Source of the DNA: Acidobacteriota bacterium
Lineage (GTDB): Bacteria > Acidobacteriota > Terriglobia > Bryobacterales > Bryobacteraceae
Length of the DNA: 64,000 bases
Assembly: GCA_017304135.1 (NCBI GenBank)
Contig: JAFLBB010000003.1
Location: 38,891-102,890, forward strand
Reading direction: 5' to 3'
Shown: positions 1 through 9,257 of the stretch, one piece after another
Numbering within the stretch: the first letter of the stretch is position 1
Layout of the letters: every line of letters begins with the position of its first letter
The notes under the pieces: generated by a model
What the model was told of the DNA's origin: nothing
What the model saw: only the letters and a program-made list of their open reading frames with translations
The model's database searches: none
Made by a program: the position numbers and the translations under genes

Positions 1-422
1 CCACCTGCCCGGTGAACCGCTTCATCACCTTCTTCATCGCCGTCATCGACGCGGCCACGGGCGAATTCACCTACGCCAACGCCGGCCACAACCCGCCTTA
101 CCTGGTGCGCGCCGATGGCCGGCTGGAACCGCTGCGCGGCGGCGGCCCCGTGCTGGGCGTGCTGAAGGCGATGCAGTATGGCGCCTTTCAGGGCCGGCTC
201 GACCGCGGCGACATGATCGTGATGTACAGCGACGGCGCCACCGAAGCGCTGTCGGGCGACGGTGAGGAGTTCGGCGAAGAGCGCTTTGAAGACGCACTGC
301 GCCAGACGGCCGGCCTCAGCGCGAGCGAGGTGCTGGCCCTGCTGCAGCAACGGCTGGAGCAGTTCATGGGCGTGGCGCCGTCGGCCGACGACCTGACGCT
401 GGTGGCCGTGCGCCGCGTATAA
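1..422 (+). CDS. SpoIIE/RsbU-type PP2C serine phosphatase, C-terminal fragment
   Basis: This is the last ~140 residues of a PP2C-like serine phosphatase of the RsbU/SpoIIE class; the reading frame is open to the left edge, so the 5' part is missing. Family motifs are visible: the 'NAGHNPPY' strand, the 'GD-IVMYSDGATEA' metal-binding Asp segment and the closing 'ADDLTLVAVR' motif with its metal-ligand Asp. Such enzymes dephosphorylate anti-sigma antagonists with STAS domains, often behind a sensor or receiver domain that would lie outside the window. The next gene begins 6 bases later on the same strand and encodes a transporter ending in a STAS domain. The in-frame GTG at 12 is not a credible start. 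Confidence 0.85.
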   Translation, partial: TCPVNRFITFFIAVIDAATGEFTYANAGHNPPYLVRADGRLEPLRGGGPVLGVLKAMQYGAFQGRLDRGDMIVMYSDGATEALSGDGEEFGEERFEDALRQTAGLSASEVLALLQQRLEQFMGVAPSADDLTLVAVRRV

Positions 423-428
423 TAAATC

Positions 429-2135
429 TTGGGCTTATTGGCGCAATGGCTTCCACGTTCGGTAGAGTCGCTACGCACCTATAGCCGCGCAACCTTCCTC
501 GCCGATCTCATCGCCGGCATCACCGTGGGCCTGGTGGCTTTGCCGCTGGCCATGGCTTTTGCCATCTCCTCCGGACTCACCCCGCAACAGGGCATCTACT
601 GCGCCGTGGTCACCGGCTTTCTCATCTCCGCCCTGGGCGGTTCGCGCACGCAGATTGGCGGTCCGACCGGCGCCTTCGTCGTCATCGTCTTCGGCATCGT
701 GGAGAAGTACGGCGTAAGCGGCCTCTACGTGGTCACCTTCATGGCCGGCGTGCTCATCCTCCTGCTTGGGCTCACCGGCATGGGCTCGGCCGTGCGCTTC
801 ATCCCGAGGCCGGTCATTGTCGGCTTCACCAACGGCATCGCCTTGCTCATTGCCAGCACGCAGATCAAGGACTTCTTCGGCATTCAACTGGCCAAGGTGC
901 CGGGTGAGTTCTTTGAGCGCATGGAGGCGCTCATCGGCAAGGCCTCCACGGCGTCGCTGCCGGCGATGGCGCTGGGCGGCGCGGCGCTGGCCACCATCAT
1001 CGTCGTGATGAAGCTCGTGCCGCGCGTACCGGGCTACATTGTGGCCTTGGTGGGCGGCACGGCGGCCACGGTGCTGCTCAACCTGCCTGTCGAAACCATC
1101 GGCTCGCGCTTCGGCGGCATCCCCGCCGGCCTGCCCCAGTTCCACATGATCTCGCTCAGTGTGACGCAGGTGGTGCAGCTTCTGCAGCCCGCTGTGACAG
1201 TGGCCCTGCTCGGCGCCATCGAATCGCTCATGTCGGCCGTGGTGGCTGACCGCATGAGCGATGACCAGCACAACCCGAATACGGAGCTTGTAGCGCAGGG
1301 CATCGCCAACATGGTGTCGCCGATGTTCGGCGGGCTGCCCGCCACCGGCGCCATCGCCCGCACGGCCACCAGCATCCGCTCCGGCGCCAAGACACCCGTG
1401 GCGGGCATGATCCACGCGGCCACGATTCTGGCCGTGATCCTGGTCGCCGCGCCGCTGGCCAAGTTCGTGCCGCTGCCCGTGCTGGCGGCCATCCTCTTCG
1501 TCGTCGCCTACAACATGGGCGAATGGCGCGAGATCCCGGAAATCCTCAAACTCACGGCCACGGAAATCGCCGTCTGGTTCGTCACCTTCGCCCTTACCGT
1601 GGTGGCCGACCTCACGCTCGCCGTCCAGGTGGGCATGATCAGCGCCGCGCTGCTCTACATCAAGAAGGTGACCCAGTCCACCACCGTCTCCGAGGTGACC
1701 CGCAACTATGTGGACGACGGCTGGGTGCACATCCTGCAGGGCAAGGAGATTCCGCCTTACCTGCGCGTGTTCCGCATCCACGGGCCGTTTCTGTTCGGCT
1801 CCACCGACAAGTTGAAGGTGATCACCGATCAACTCGACCAACTGCCGCGCATCGTCGTCCTGCGGCTGCGCAACATGAACGCCATCGACGGCACGGGGCT
1901 CAAGGCGCTCGAAGATCTCGCCGACAAACTGCACACCAGCGGCCGTCAACTGCTGCTGTGCGGGGCGCGCGAACAGCCGGCTCGCATGCTCGAACAGTCC
2001 GAGGTAGCGCAACACATTGGGCGCGAAAACGTGGTGCCGCACATCAAGGCTGCGCTGGAGCGGGCGGCGGAGTTGGAGCAGCCGCGGGATCCGGACGAAG
2101 ATTCCCCCGCGCCAGCCGCGACAGGGTTTGCCTGA
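429..2135 (+). CDS. SulP family anion (sulfate) permease with C-terminal STAS domain
   Basis: A 568-residue inner-membrane transporter of the SulP/SLC26 family. Residues ~20-420 hold many hydrophobic segments with the family signature near the N-terminus ('LIAGITVGLVALPLAMAFA'); ~435-550 form a cytoplasmic STAS domain. Such proteins move sulfate, bicarbonate or other anions; substrate cannot be read from sequence. The start is a TTG seven bases after the preceding stop, with no clear Shine-Dalgarno, which suggests translational coupling to the phosphatase gene. The 3' end overlaps the convergent S41 protease gene by 92 bases. Family is certain; sulfate as substrate is only the default. Confidence 0.92.
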   Translation: MGLLAQWLPRSVESLRTYSRATFLADLIAGITVGLVALPLAMAFAISSGLTPQQGIYCAVVTGFLISALGGSRTQIGGPTGAFVVIVFGIVEKYGVSGLYVVTFMAGVLILLLGLTGMGSAVRFIPRPVIVGFTNGIALLIASTQIKDFFGIQLAKVPGEFFERMEALIGKASTASLPAMALGGAALATIIVVMKLVPRVPGYIVALVGGTAATVLLNLPVETIGSRFGGIPAGLPQFHMISLSVTQVVQLLQPAVTVALLGAIESLMSAVVADRMSDDQHNPNTELVAQGIANMVSPMFGGLPATGAIARTATSIRSGAKTPVAGMIHAATILAVILVAAPLAKFVPLPVLAAILFVVAYNMGEWREIPEILKLTATEIAVWFVTFALTVVADLTLAVQVGMISAALLYIKKVTQSTTVSEVTRNYVDDGWVHILQGKEIPPYLRVFRIHGPFLFGSTDKLKVITDQLDQLPRIVVLRLRNMNAIDGTGLKALEDLADKLHTSGRQLLLCGAREQPARMLEQSEVAQHIGRENVVPHIKAALERAAELEQPRDPDEDSPAPAATGFA

Positions 2136-3462
2136 GTTCGGCCGCTGAGGCGAGCGGCACATCCGGCTCCAGCCCGGCGATCTCGTTTTCCCCATTGGCG
2201 CGGAAGCGCGCGCAATCCGGCATTTTCACGACAAGCCCGCTGTGCGGCAGGCGCGACTGAATGCCGCCGTTGATGTAGCCGCAGCCGGCCCCCAGCGAGC
2301 GCTGCCCCAACAGCACGGCCGCGCCGTTGTCGCGCAACAGGGCGGCAAACTGCTCGGAGGCCGAGGCCGTGCGGCCATCCATGAGAATGGCGACAGGCCC
2401 CGTCCAGGCGCCTTCGCGCACGCGCAGGTTCTCTTCGCCAAACAGCGCGGGGGCCGACTCCAAGCCGGCCACTACACCAGGCGGCACATAGCCGGCCAGG
2501 CCACCACCGGGCCTGCGAATCAACGAGGAGCAGGCCGCCGTGCCGGTTGTCCACACCTGGGAGCGGTCGCAGTTCACGGCCACCTCCTGCTCCAGGCGCG
2601 ACTGCTCGGCCAGCGCGCGTTCCAGCAAGGCCCGTTGCTCCGGGCGCAAATCGGTCCGCGCCAGGTCGCGTTGCAACATCGCCCGTTGCGAGGGCAGCGT
2701 GCTGGTGTGATGCGGATGCCGCACGAACCCGACTCCGCCATAGTGCAGCGGTTTGGGCGAAAGCAGCCGCGCCGCGCCATCGGCCCAATCCGTGCCGCCG
2801 CCGTTGCCCGTGATGTCCACCAGCAGCACGCGCGCGCCCCGCCGCTCGATCTCCCCAACGCGCTCGTGAAGCCGTTCCACCAACAGGCGCATGGCCCGTT
2901 CGTCGTCGTTGTTGACGGCGCGCATCACATCGCCGTAGGTCTCATGGCCGAACCGCTCGATGCGGATGACGCCCGCCGTGCTTCCCTGCCCCAGCGCGAG
3001 CAACCCCGCCTCGAACACACCCGCGGGCAGCGCCGTGTAACCCTCCCCGCGGTAGTCGATTTCCAGGCGCCGCCGTTTGCGCAGAAAGCCCGGCAGCCAG
3101 TTGCGGCGGCCTTCGATGCGCAGGTGGGGATCGTGGAACCCGTCGACGAACTCATAGAGGACCGCCCGAGCCGCGCGGTTCGACGAAGCCTCGCGCAAGC
3201 CACGCCGCGCCGCCGCGGCCAGTTGCGGCGGGTTCACGCGGCCCGTGGCGGCCAGCCAGTCGAGATTGGCGTGGCCGCGCGAGAGGTCGGCAAGCAGGAT
3301 GTCGAGGTCGCGCTCCCAGGCCGCGTGGTCCACCGTCTCGAAGGGATTCCAGATGGCGAAGAACACGGCCGCGCCGAGGGCGGCCGGCACGAGGAAGCGT
3401 AAAGCCCGACTAAAGGGCGTAGACGTCGTTGGGGTCTGACTTGGCTGCGAATCGCGGGTCAC
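2044..3462 (-). CDS. S41 family peptidase, membrane-anchored
   Basis: A C-terminal-processing-protease-like serine peptidase of 472 residues. One N-terminal hydrophobic segment (~20-40) looks like a signal anchor, placing the domain outside the cytoplasm. 'LLVDITGNGGGTDWAD' is the usual strand and glycine loop of S41 enzymes, and 'DGRTASASEQF' (~365) carries the expected catalytic serine. The C-terminus is Pro/Ala-rich. The GTG start overlaps the end of the upstream sulfatase gene by 53 bases; an in-frame GTG at 3390 would avoid the overlap but would cut into the membrane segment. The 3' end overlaps the convergent SulP gene by 92 bases. Substrate unknown. Confidence 0.85.
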   Translation of the reverse strand: MTRDSQPSQTPTTSTPFSRALRFLVPAALGAAVFFAIWNPFETVDHAAWERDLDILLADLSRGHANLDWLAATGRVNPPQLAAAARRGLREASSNRAARAVLYEFVDGFHDPHLRIEGRRNWLPGFLRKRRRLEIDYRGEGYTALPAGVFEAGLLALGQGSTAGVIRIERFGHETYGDVMRAVNNDDERAMRLLVERLHERVGEIERRGARVLLVDITGNGGGTDWADGAARLLSPKPLHYGGVGFVRHPHHTSTLPSQRAMLQRDLARTDLRPEQRALLERALAEQSRLEQEVAVNCDRSQVWTTGTAACSSLIRRPGGGLAGYVPPGVVAGLESAPALFGEENLRVREGAWTGPVAILMDGRTASASEQFAALLRDNGAAVLLGQRSLGAGCGYINGGIQSRLPHSGLVVKMPDCARFRANGENEIAGLEPDVPLASAAELRQTLSRLARGNLRPDPAAAPTPPPAPAQP

Positions 3463-4876
3463 CCCCGGTAGTACGCAGAATCGCCGCCATTCGTTCCTGC
3501 AACGAGACGACCTGCGCCTTCAGCGCTTCGTTCTGGATGTGATAGGTGTGGCGGCCGCGGCCGTAGGTGATGCGCGCCTGTGCGAGCAGGTTCGTCATCT
3601 GGTCGGGGTCCTTGGCGAGGTCATAGAGCTCGCTGATGTCCCACACACCCCAGTGCTGCATGAACGAGTGCGTCTCGGTGCGCAGTCCCCAGATGGTGGG
3701 CGTGTAGGGATAGTCGGGCTCCCACTCGTAGTTGTAGAGGAAGTCGGTGCGCCAATCGGCGGGCTTGCGGCCACCAAGCACGGGCACGAGGCTGCGGCCA
3801 TGCATGGGCGGACGATTGGCGACGCCGGCCACGTCGAGAAAGGTCGAGGCAAGATCGATATTGAGCGACATGGCGTCGACCTTGGTTCCGGCGGCAAACA
3901 GGTCCGGGCAGTGCATGGCCAGCGGCACGCGGATCGAAGGCTCATACATGGCGCGCTTGTCGAGCAGGCCGTGCTCGCCCCACATGTAGCCGTTGTCGCC
4001 CATGTAGACGACCAGCGTATCGTTCAACAGGCGGCGGCGCTCCAACTCCTCCATCACCTGGCCCACCGAATCGTCGATGCCGATGAGCGACTGGCAGTAG
4101 CCGCGATACCAGTCGTCAATCGGTCCCGGCTGCCCGAAGGCGCCATCCACGCCATGGCGCGTGTAGCGCCGTTTGCGCACCCACTCCGGCAGTTGTTGAT
4201 ACCACTCCTCGCGGTAGCCGATCGACTTCGGCCACGGGACCTTCTTGTCGTGAAACAGCCCGGCGTGCTTCGGCGGCGACTGAAAGGGATAATGCACGGC
4301 CTTATGCGACAGGTAGAGACAGAAGGGCCGCCCCGCCGACTCGCCGATGAAGCGCCCGGCCTCGCGCGTAAGCACATCGGTGACGTTGCCCTTCACCTGC
4401 TGGCGCTGGCCGTCGATGTTCATCTTCGGGTCGTTATACTCGCCCTGGCCGAAGAAGCTCACCCAGCGGTCGAAGCCCGGGCGTTGCTCATCGCTCGCCC
4501 CGCCCATGTGCCACTTGCCGACGAAGCCGGTGCGGTAGCCGTTTTCGCGCAACAGGCGAGGGAAGGTGGGCAGGGCGTTGTCGAGCGGCGTGAAGTTGTC
4601 GCGCACCTTGTGGGCGTGCATGTAGAGGCCGGTGAGAATCGACGCGCGGCTGGGCGAACACAGCGACGAGGTGACGAAGGCGTTGCGGAAATGCGCGCCC
4701 TGGGTGAAGACGCGGTCGAGGTTCGGCGTGTGGCCGGCGAGCCAAGGGTGGCCGAGGCAGCCGAGGAAATCGTGGCGGTGATCGTCGGCGAGGATGAAGA
4801 CAATGTTGCGCCGCCGCGGCTGGGCCTGGATGGCGGGCGCGGCGAGGGTGGAGGCAAGCAGTTGACGCCGGGTCAT
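3410..4876 (-). CDS. Sulfatase (type I, formylglycine-dependent), exported
   Basis: A 488-residue arylsulfatase-family enzyme expected to hydrolyse sulfate esters, perhaps of polysaccharides, outside the cytoplasm. The ATG start gives MTRRQLLASTLAAPAIQAQP, a short twin-arginine-like or Sec signal. 'NIVFILADDHRHDF' provides the metal-binding Asp pair, Cys73 in 'CSPSR' is the residue matured to formylglycine, 'GKWHMGG' and 'YMGDNGYMWGEHG' are further active-site motifs. No sulfatase-maturating enzyme is visible, unless the radical SAM gene at 56.9 kb serves, which its sequence does not suggest. The gene diverges from a methyltransferase gene (64-base gap) and overlaps the S41 gene downstream. 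Confidence 0.92.
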   Translation of the reverse strand: MTRRQLLASTLAAPAIQAQPRRRNIVFILADDHRHDFLGCLGHPWLAGHTPNLDRVFTQGAHFRNAFVTSSLCSPSRASILTGLYMHAHKVRDNFTPLDNALPTFPRLLRENGYRTGFVGKWHMGGASDEQRPGFDRWVSFFGQGEYNDPKMNIDGQRQQVKGNVTDVLTREAGRFIGESAGRPFCLYLSHKAVHYPFQSPPKHAGLFHDKKVPWPKSIGYREEWYQQLPEWVRKRRYTRHGVDGAFGQPGPIDDWYRGYCQSLIGIDDSVGQVMEELERRRLLNDTLVVYMGDNGYMWGEHGLLDKRAMYEPSIRVPLAMHCPDLFAAGTKVDAMSLNIDLASTFLDVAGVANRPPMHGRSLVPVLGGRKPADWRTDFLYNYEWEPDYPYTPTIWGLRTETHSFMQHWGVWDISELYDLAKDPDQMTNLLAQARITYGRGRHTYHIQNEALKAQVVSLQERMAAILRTTGGDPRFAAKSDPNDVYAL

Positions 4877-4940
4877 GCGGTTGGATTCTATCAGGCGCGC
4901 CGTTCTGCAGTTTTCCAGGAGAGCGGCCGATACAAAGGTG

Positions 4941-5939
4941 ATGGATGGAATTGCCGCACCGCCCCTCGCCCGCGGACGAACCCGCAAGCGCGCCGCGCAG
5001 AGCCTGCCCGCGATGCTGGCCGACATCGGCAAGCGACTGGTCCTGGTGGCCGTCGTTATGGCGGGCGCGCTGGCCCTCACACACTTCCCCTGGGACACGG
5101 ACAAGCCGTTGTCGAAACAGGAGATCGCCGAGCTGGAAAAGTACTACGCCACGGCTTATCAGAACAAGGCGAGCCTGGAGGAGGAGCCGGTCAATTCCGA
5201 TTACGTGCGCATCGCCGAGGGTGCGGCCGCCAAGGCAAACGTGAAGGAGGCGGTGGGCTTTTTCGTGAAGGAGCACGGGCTCGGCGGCAAGAAGGTGCTC
5301 GATGTGGGCGCCGGGCGCGGCTACCTGCAGGACCTCGTGGACGACTACACGGGGCTGGACATCTCGCCTTCGGCCAAGCGCTTCTTCCATAAGAAGTTCG
5401 TGCATGCCTCGGCCACCTATATGCCGTTCCAGGAGGGCGAGTTTGACGGGCTATGGACGATCTGGGTGCTGGAACACGTTCCCAACCCGGAAGCGGCGCT
5501 GGCGGAGATGCGGCGCGTGGTGAAGGATGGCGGAGTGCTGCTGCTGTCGCCGGCGTGGAACTGCCGGCCGTGGGCCGCCGACGGCTATCCTGTCAGGCCG
5601 TACAGCGATTTCGGAGCGGGGGGCAAGCTCTACAAGGCGGCGATTCCCGCGCTGGAGATCACGGCCAATTATGCGCGCTTCCCGGTGCGCCTCATCCGGC
5701 ATGCCACCTGGAAGGTTACCGGTGAGCCCACGCACCTCCGCTACCGGCGCATCAAGCCGAACTACGATCAGTATTGGATGGCCGACAGCGACGCCATCAA
5801 CGCGCTGGACCGGCATGAGGTGGCGCGCTGGTTCCTGAGCCGGGGCGACGAGTGCCTGAATTGCGACAGCGGTCTCAATGGGCTCACCGATCCGGACGAG
5901 GCGCTGGTGATCCGCCTGCACAAGAAACCGAAAGGCTGA
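4941..5939 (+). CDS. Class I SAM-dependent methyltransferase, membrane-anchored
   Basis: 332 residues. A single hydrophobic segment at ~31-47 precedes a Rossmann methyltransferase domain: 'VLDVGAGRGYLQD' (motif I, ~119-131), 'YTGLDISPSA' (motif II) and 'VLEHVPNPEAAL' as in UbiE/COQ5-like methyltransferases of type 11. The membrane anchor is unusual for this class and suggests a membrane-bound acceptor such as a lipid or cell-wall precursor; that is inference. The ATG at 4941 follows AAAGGTG closely; in-frame codons run back to 4875 without a better start. Later Met codons (for example at 5013) cannot be excluded. Acceptor unknown. Confidence 0.8.
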   Translation: MDGIAAPPLARGRTRKRAAQSLPAMLADIGKRLVLVAVVMAGALALTHFPWDTDKPLSKQEIAELEKYYATAYQNKASLEEEPVNSDYVRIAEGAAAKANVKEAVGFFVKEHGLGGKKVLDVGAGRGYLQDLVDDYTGLDISPSAKRFFHKKFVHASATYMPFQEGEFDGLWTIWVLEHVPNPEAALAEMRRVVKDGGVLLLSPAWNCRPWAADGYPVRPYSDFGAGGKLYKAAIPALEITANYARFPVRLIRHATWKVTGEPTHLRYRRIKPNYDQYWMADSDAINALDRHEVARWFLSRGDECLNCDSGLNGLTDPDEALVIRLHKKPKG

Positions 5940-5941
5940 AG

Positions 5942-6871
5942 CTAGGGCTGGCGCCGCAATCCCTCGATCACGCTTTGCGGAGCGCGGAACGCGGTGCCAT
6001 GGCGGGCTCCGGCGGGAAACACAATCTGATCGGTGATGTCGCTCCACGTTTCGCCATCCCGCGATCGCACGGCGCCGTAGCGATGGTTGCGGTACTTGTC
6101 GAAATAGATCACCCAGTCGCCGCCGATGCGGATCGGGCTTGGGCCTTCGGCCCATTCCTTGCCTGAGATGGGCCCGGTGGGCTTGGTCCAGGGGCCGTTG
6201 AGCGAATCGGCGTAGGTGAGGAAGAGGTTCTTTGCCTCGGGTTTGAGCGTTTCGTTCTTCACGACCATGGCGTAGCGCTGGGAGCCGGCCACGCGCTCGG
6301 GAAAGATGGCCGCGTCGATGACGATGAAGCCGGGGTCGTAGAAGAGCTTCGTGGGGGTGAAGGCGCGGAAGTCGCGCGTGCGCGTCGCGTAGAGCCGGTG
6401 GTTCAGGTCGCGGTTGCCCGTGCCCAGCGTCTCAGAGAAGCGGCCCTTGATGGTGGAGGCCCAGACGATGAGGAACTCCTTGGCGGGCGCGTCGTAGTAG
6501 ATCTCCGGGGCCCAGCAGTTGTGCACCTCCGTGCCCGCCGGAAACACCTCGATGGCCTGTTGGGCCGACCAGTGGATGAGGTCCTTCGACGACGCATGGC
6601 CGATGGTGCGGCCTTCCCAGGCGGTGGTCCACACCATGTGGAAGGCGCCGTCGGGGCCGCGCACGAGTGAGGGGTCGCGCATCAGCTTCGATTCGCCGAC
6701 TTCGGGTTTGATGAGCGGCTTGCCGCCGTTGAGTTCAGTCCACTTCAGGCCGTCTTCCGAGGTGGCCAGATAGAGGCCGTCTTCGCCGTTGTTGCGGAAG
6801 AAGGAGAAGAGCAGGCCGTCGGCGGCAAACAGGCCGGAGGCTGTGAGGATGAGGGCAAGCAGCGCGCGCAC
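5942..6871 (-). CDS. Exported five-bladed beta-propeller glycosidase-like protein (GH43/GH32-like)
   Basis: The GTG at 6871 gives MRALLALILTASGLFAADG, a clean Sec signal peptide, and a protein of 309 residues. Repeated 'S-DG--W' and 'RDPSLVRGPDGAFHMVWTT' strands are typical of five-bladed propeller glycoside hydrolases; 'NCWAPEIYYD' resembles the GH43 'WAPE' motif. Acidic residues are present in the expected strands but the catalytic triad cannot be assigned with confidence. It is the last gene of a minus-strand unit with the acyltransferase (23-base gap) and the DUF1080 protein, consistent with carbohydrate breakdown outside the cytoplasm. Confidence 0.72.
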   Translation of the reverse strand: MRALLALILTASGLFAADGLLFSFFRNNGEDGLYLATSEDGLKWTELNGGKPLIKPEVGESKLMRDPSLVRGPDGAFHMVWTTAWEGRTIGHASSKDLIHWSAQQAIEVFPAGTEVHNCWAPEIYYDAPAKEFLIVWASTIKGRFSETLGTGNRDLNHRLYATRTRDFRAFTPTKLFYDPGFIVIDAAIFPERVAGSQRYAMVVKNETLKPEAKNLFLTYADSLNGPWTKPTGPISGKEWAEGPSPIRIGGDWVIYFDKYRNHRYGAVRSRDGETWSDITDQIVFPAGARHGTAFRAPQSVIEGLRRQP

Positions 6872-6894
6872 GAGAATCAGTATATGCAGGCGGG

Positions 6895-7947
6895 CTACTG
6901 AAAGCGCGACTTGAGGCGGAGGAAGCGCGACTCGAAGAAGCGGTAGCTCAGCGCGCTCACCGCAATCGTGCCCGCCGTGCAGAGAGCGAACAACCACAGG
7001 CCTTCGTGCGGCAACTCCACAGCCCAAGCACGCAGGCCTTGCAGAACGAACCGGAACACGAGCACGTGATAGAGGTACATGCCGTAGCTGATGGTCCCGA
7101 TGTAGGCGAGGGGCGGCCAGGCGAGCAGCGGACGCAGGCCGTTGTCTTCGCGGATGACGCAGGCGGCCACCAGCAGCAGGAAGGTGAGTTCAATGACGCG
7201 CCAGGGAGCCTCCACCGACATGGCGGCGAGGGCCAGCAGCAGCGCGGCGGGCGCGCTCCAGCGGAGGCCGCAGAGGCGCTGGACGGAAGCGAAGCCGGGC
7301 GGGGAGTGGAGCACATGCGCCAGCAGCACGCCCCAGCAGATGGTGACGGGGATGTTGGCCAGAATGCGGTACAGGAGCGGTGAGCCGAGGGGCGAGGGAG
7401 GTCCCCACGTCTGCCACCCAATCGCCACGGCCAGCACGCTGACGATGACAGCCACGGCCGCGCGTGAGGGCAGGGCGCGCTCCACCCAGGGCCAGGCGCA
7501 ATAGAACTGCTCCTCGGCCGCCAGCGACCAGGCAAAGCCGAACAGCACGACGGCAGGGCCGACGAACCAGTTGGAGGTGTAGGTGGCAAAGGCGGGCAGG
7601 TTGGCGAGGAACTCCTCCCCCTCCGGCATCGCCCGCAACCGCGTGAGCACGAACACCACATAGAGGCCGAGCACGGCATAGTAGGCGGGGAAGATGCGCA
7701 GGGCGCGGCGGGCATAGAAGCGGGTGAGCGAGATGCGGCCCGTGCGTTGGCGCTCGCGCAGCAGCAGCGTGGTGATGAGAAAGCCGCTGATGAGGAAGAA
7801 CAGCGAGACGCCAAGGTGGCCCATGCCGGCGAGGCCCGTGCGGCCCGCGCCTGCCGAGTGATGCCAGATGACGGCGAGGATGCTCAGGCACCGCAGGCCG
7901 TCGAGGCTTCCGAAATGGGTGGCCGTTACGGAAGCGTCTTGAGCCAA
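6895..7947 (-). CDS. Acyltransferase 3 family membrane protein (OafA/NodX-like)
   Basis: About 350 residues with roughly ten hydrophobic segments. '[18 protein letters not shown]' near the N-terminus is the family hallmark, with the conserved His; '[16 protein letters not shown]' and '[15 protein letters not shown]' follow in the usual order. These enzymes O-acylate surface sugars, lipids or antibiotics using a cytoplasmic acyl donor. No ATG precedes the hallmark; the first usable start is TTG at 7947, which overlaps the end of the DUF1080 gene by 22 bases. The reading frame is open further upstream but only as an out-of-frame shadow of DUF1080. Acceptor unknown. Confidence 0.85.
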   Translation of the reverse strand: MAQDASVTATHFGSLDGLRCLSILAVIWHHSAGAGRTGLAGMGHLGVSLFFLISGFLITTLLLRERQRTGRISLTRFYARRALRIFPAYYAVLGLYVVFVLTRLRAMPEGEEFLANLPAFATYTSNWFVGPAVVLFGFAWSLAAEEQFYCAWPWVERALPSRAAVAVIVSVLAVAIGWQTWGPPSPLGSPLLYRILANIPVTICWGVLLAHVLHSPPGFASVQRLCGLRWSAPAALLLALAAMSVEAPWRVIELTFLLLVAACVIREDNGLRPLLAWPPLAYIGTISYGMYLYHVLVFRFVLQGLRAWAVELPHEGLWLFALCTAGTIAVSALSYRFFESRFLRLKSRFQ

Positions 7948-8663
7948 ACGTTGCGGAACTCCACCTTCATGGGCGGCCCGACGTGGATCTGGAGGCCGAT
8001 TAAGCCTTCCAGCTTGCGCCCCGCTTCGTCGTCGTCGATGACGATGCTGGAAAGCTGGCCGTTCACCACCTGCATGAGCACGTTGCCGCGGGCGATGATG
8101 TGCAGCGTGTTCCAGTCGTTGATTTTGAGGATGCCCTTGAGGTCGTTGCCATCCTTGATCTGGGCGAACACCTTCTTCTTGCCGTCGGAGCCGACGTGGG
8201 CGGCCTGGCCGCGCAGGGCCAGGAAGCCGCGTGCCTGCTCTTCGTAGATCTGGCCGGAGTAGGTGTTCTGGAAGTCGATGTCGGCCTGGTAGCCCTTCAT
8301 CGCCCACTGGCCCCGTTCGGGCAGCATCGAGCTGCGGTACTGGATGCCGCTGTTGGTGGAGTTCATCTTGAACTCGAGTTTGAGCTCGAAGTTCTTCGGC
8401 TCGCCGCCGCGCCAGATGAGGAAGGTGTTGCGTTCGAGCTTGTTGGCCGCCGTGGTTTCGCCGACGATCGTGTTGTTCTCGGCGCGCCAGAACTTCTGAT
8501 CGCCGTCCCAGCCCTTGAGCGTACCGTCAAAGATCGGCGTGAAGCCGGAGTTGTCGTTCACCACGAGCGGTTCGGGCATGTTGGGGCCGCGCCGCTGCGC
8601 CTGCTGGGCCCCTGCCATGCCGGCCAGTGCGGCGGCGAGGGCCATTGTGCATAGGAGTCTCAT
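7926..8663 (-). CDS. Secreted DUF1080 (3-keto-disaccharide hydrolase-type) protein
   Basis: 245 residues beginning with a signal peptide (cleavage probably after the 'AGA' near residue 19). The rest is one DUF1080 domain, a concanavalin-like sandwich: '[16 protein letters not shown]', '[20 protein letters not shown]' and the closing '[21 protein letters not shown]' are characteristic. The family is abundant in Acidobacteria, Planctomycetes and Bacteroidetes, and some members hydrolyse 3-keto-glucosides produced by oxidoreductases. It is the first gene of a three-gene minus-strand unit. Gfo/Idh/MocA and FAD oxidoreductases typical of 3-keto pathways lie within 5 kb but on the other strand. Confidence 0.88.
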   Translation of the reverse strand: MRLLCTMALAAALAGMAGAQQAQRRGPNMPEPLVVNDNSGFTPIFDGTLKGWDGDQKFWRAENNTIVGETTAANKLERNTFLIWRGGEPKNFELKLEFKMNSTNSGIQYRSSMLPERGQWAMKGYQADIDFQNTYSGQIYEEQARGFLALRGQAAHVGSDGKKKVFAQIKDGNDLKGILKINDWNTLHIIARGNVLMQVVNGQLSSIVIDDDEAGRKLEGLIGLQIHVGPPMKVEFRNVWLKTLP

Positions 8664-9084
8664 GATCAGAGTTCACCCTTCTTCGTGTGCCCGGCGGAGG
8701 TTGCGGAGTGCTGGATCCGGGCGGAAACATTGTATCGCTGAGGCTGGGCTGTCCGGTACCGGGCGGCGCGGGGTTGGCGGTGAGGATTGCGGAGGGGCTG
8801 GGCGCATGTTGTTTGTTTGCAACGAAAGATTGGGTTCGTTTTGTCAAAAAAAGGGGGACGGAGGGAGGGCTGAGGCGGGAGAAGGCGGAGGCGTGATGAG
8901 GCGAGGGGGCGGGAGGGCCGGGATGGGTAGAGGGCGGGTCAAGCGAGGGGAGCCGGTGCTGGGCGGTAAACATTAGAAAATAAATGAGAAACATGTTGCG
9001 TGGCGGGGTTACGGCGAGATATCCGCGGGTGGGCAATGCGACGTTCCGGAGGGCTGTGGTATTCTGAAAGAAGTTTGTCGCAGT
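8664..9084. other. Intergenic region without a recognisable gene
   Basis: About 420 bases upstream of both the DUF1080 gene (minus strand) and the tRNA gene (plus strand). It must hold the promoter of the minus-strand unit, but no confident -35/-10 pair is visible. Open frames here are tRNA-antisense or low-complexity G-rich artefacts. I see no repeat or strong hairpin. Confidence 0.6.
9060..9065 (+). promoter_or_regulatory. Possible -10 element of the tRNA-Arg gene
   Basis: TATTCT lies 20 bases before the mature tRNA 5' end and resembles a sigma-70 -10 box. The -35 region (GCGACG at ~9038) is poor, so this is only a candidate. Confidence 0.3.
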
Positions 9085-9161
<77 letters not shown>

Positions 9162-9257
9162 TCCTTCCTCACATTTCCCTCGTCTTCCTTGTGATTGGTG
9201 TCCCCGGGCGGAGTGTGTCCGCGGCTGTAGAATAGCCCTTTGCCTGGGAGGACGAGG

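Noticed and set aside
471..2195. 574-residue minus-strand frame under the SulP gene
   Set aside because: His/Arg/Asp-rich composition without any fold, fully antisense to a certain transporter gene.
3539..5392. 617-residue plus-strand frame
   Set aside because: Antisense to the sulfatase and overlapping the methyltransferase; composition is typical of a GC-rich shadow frame.
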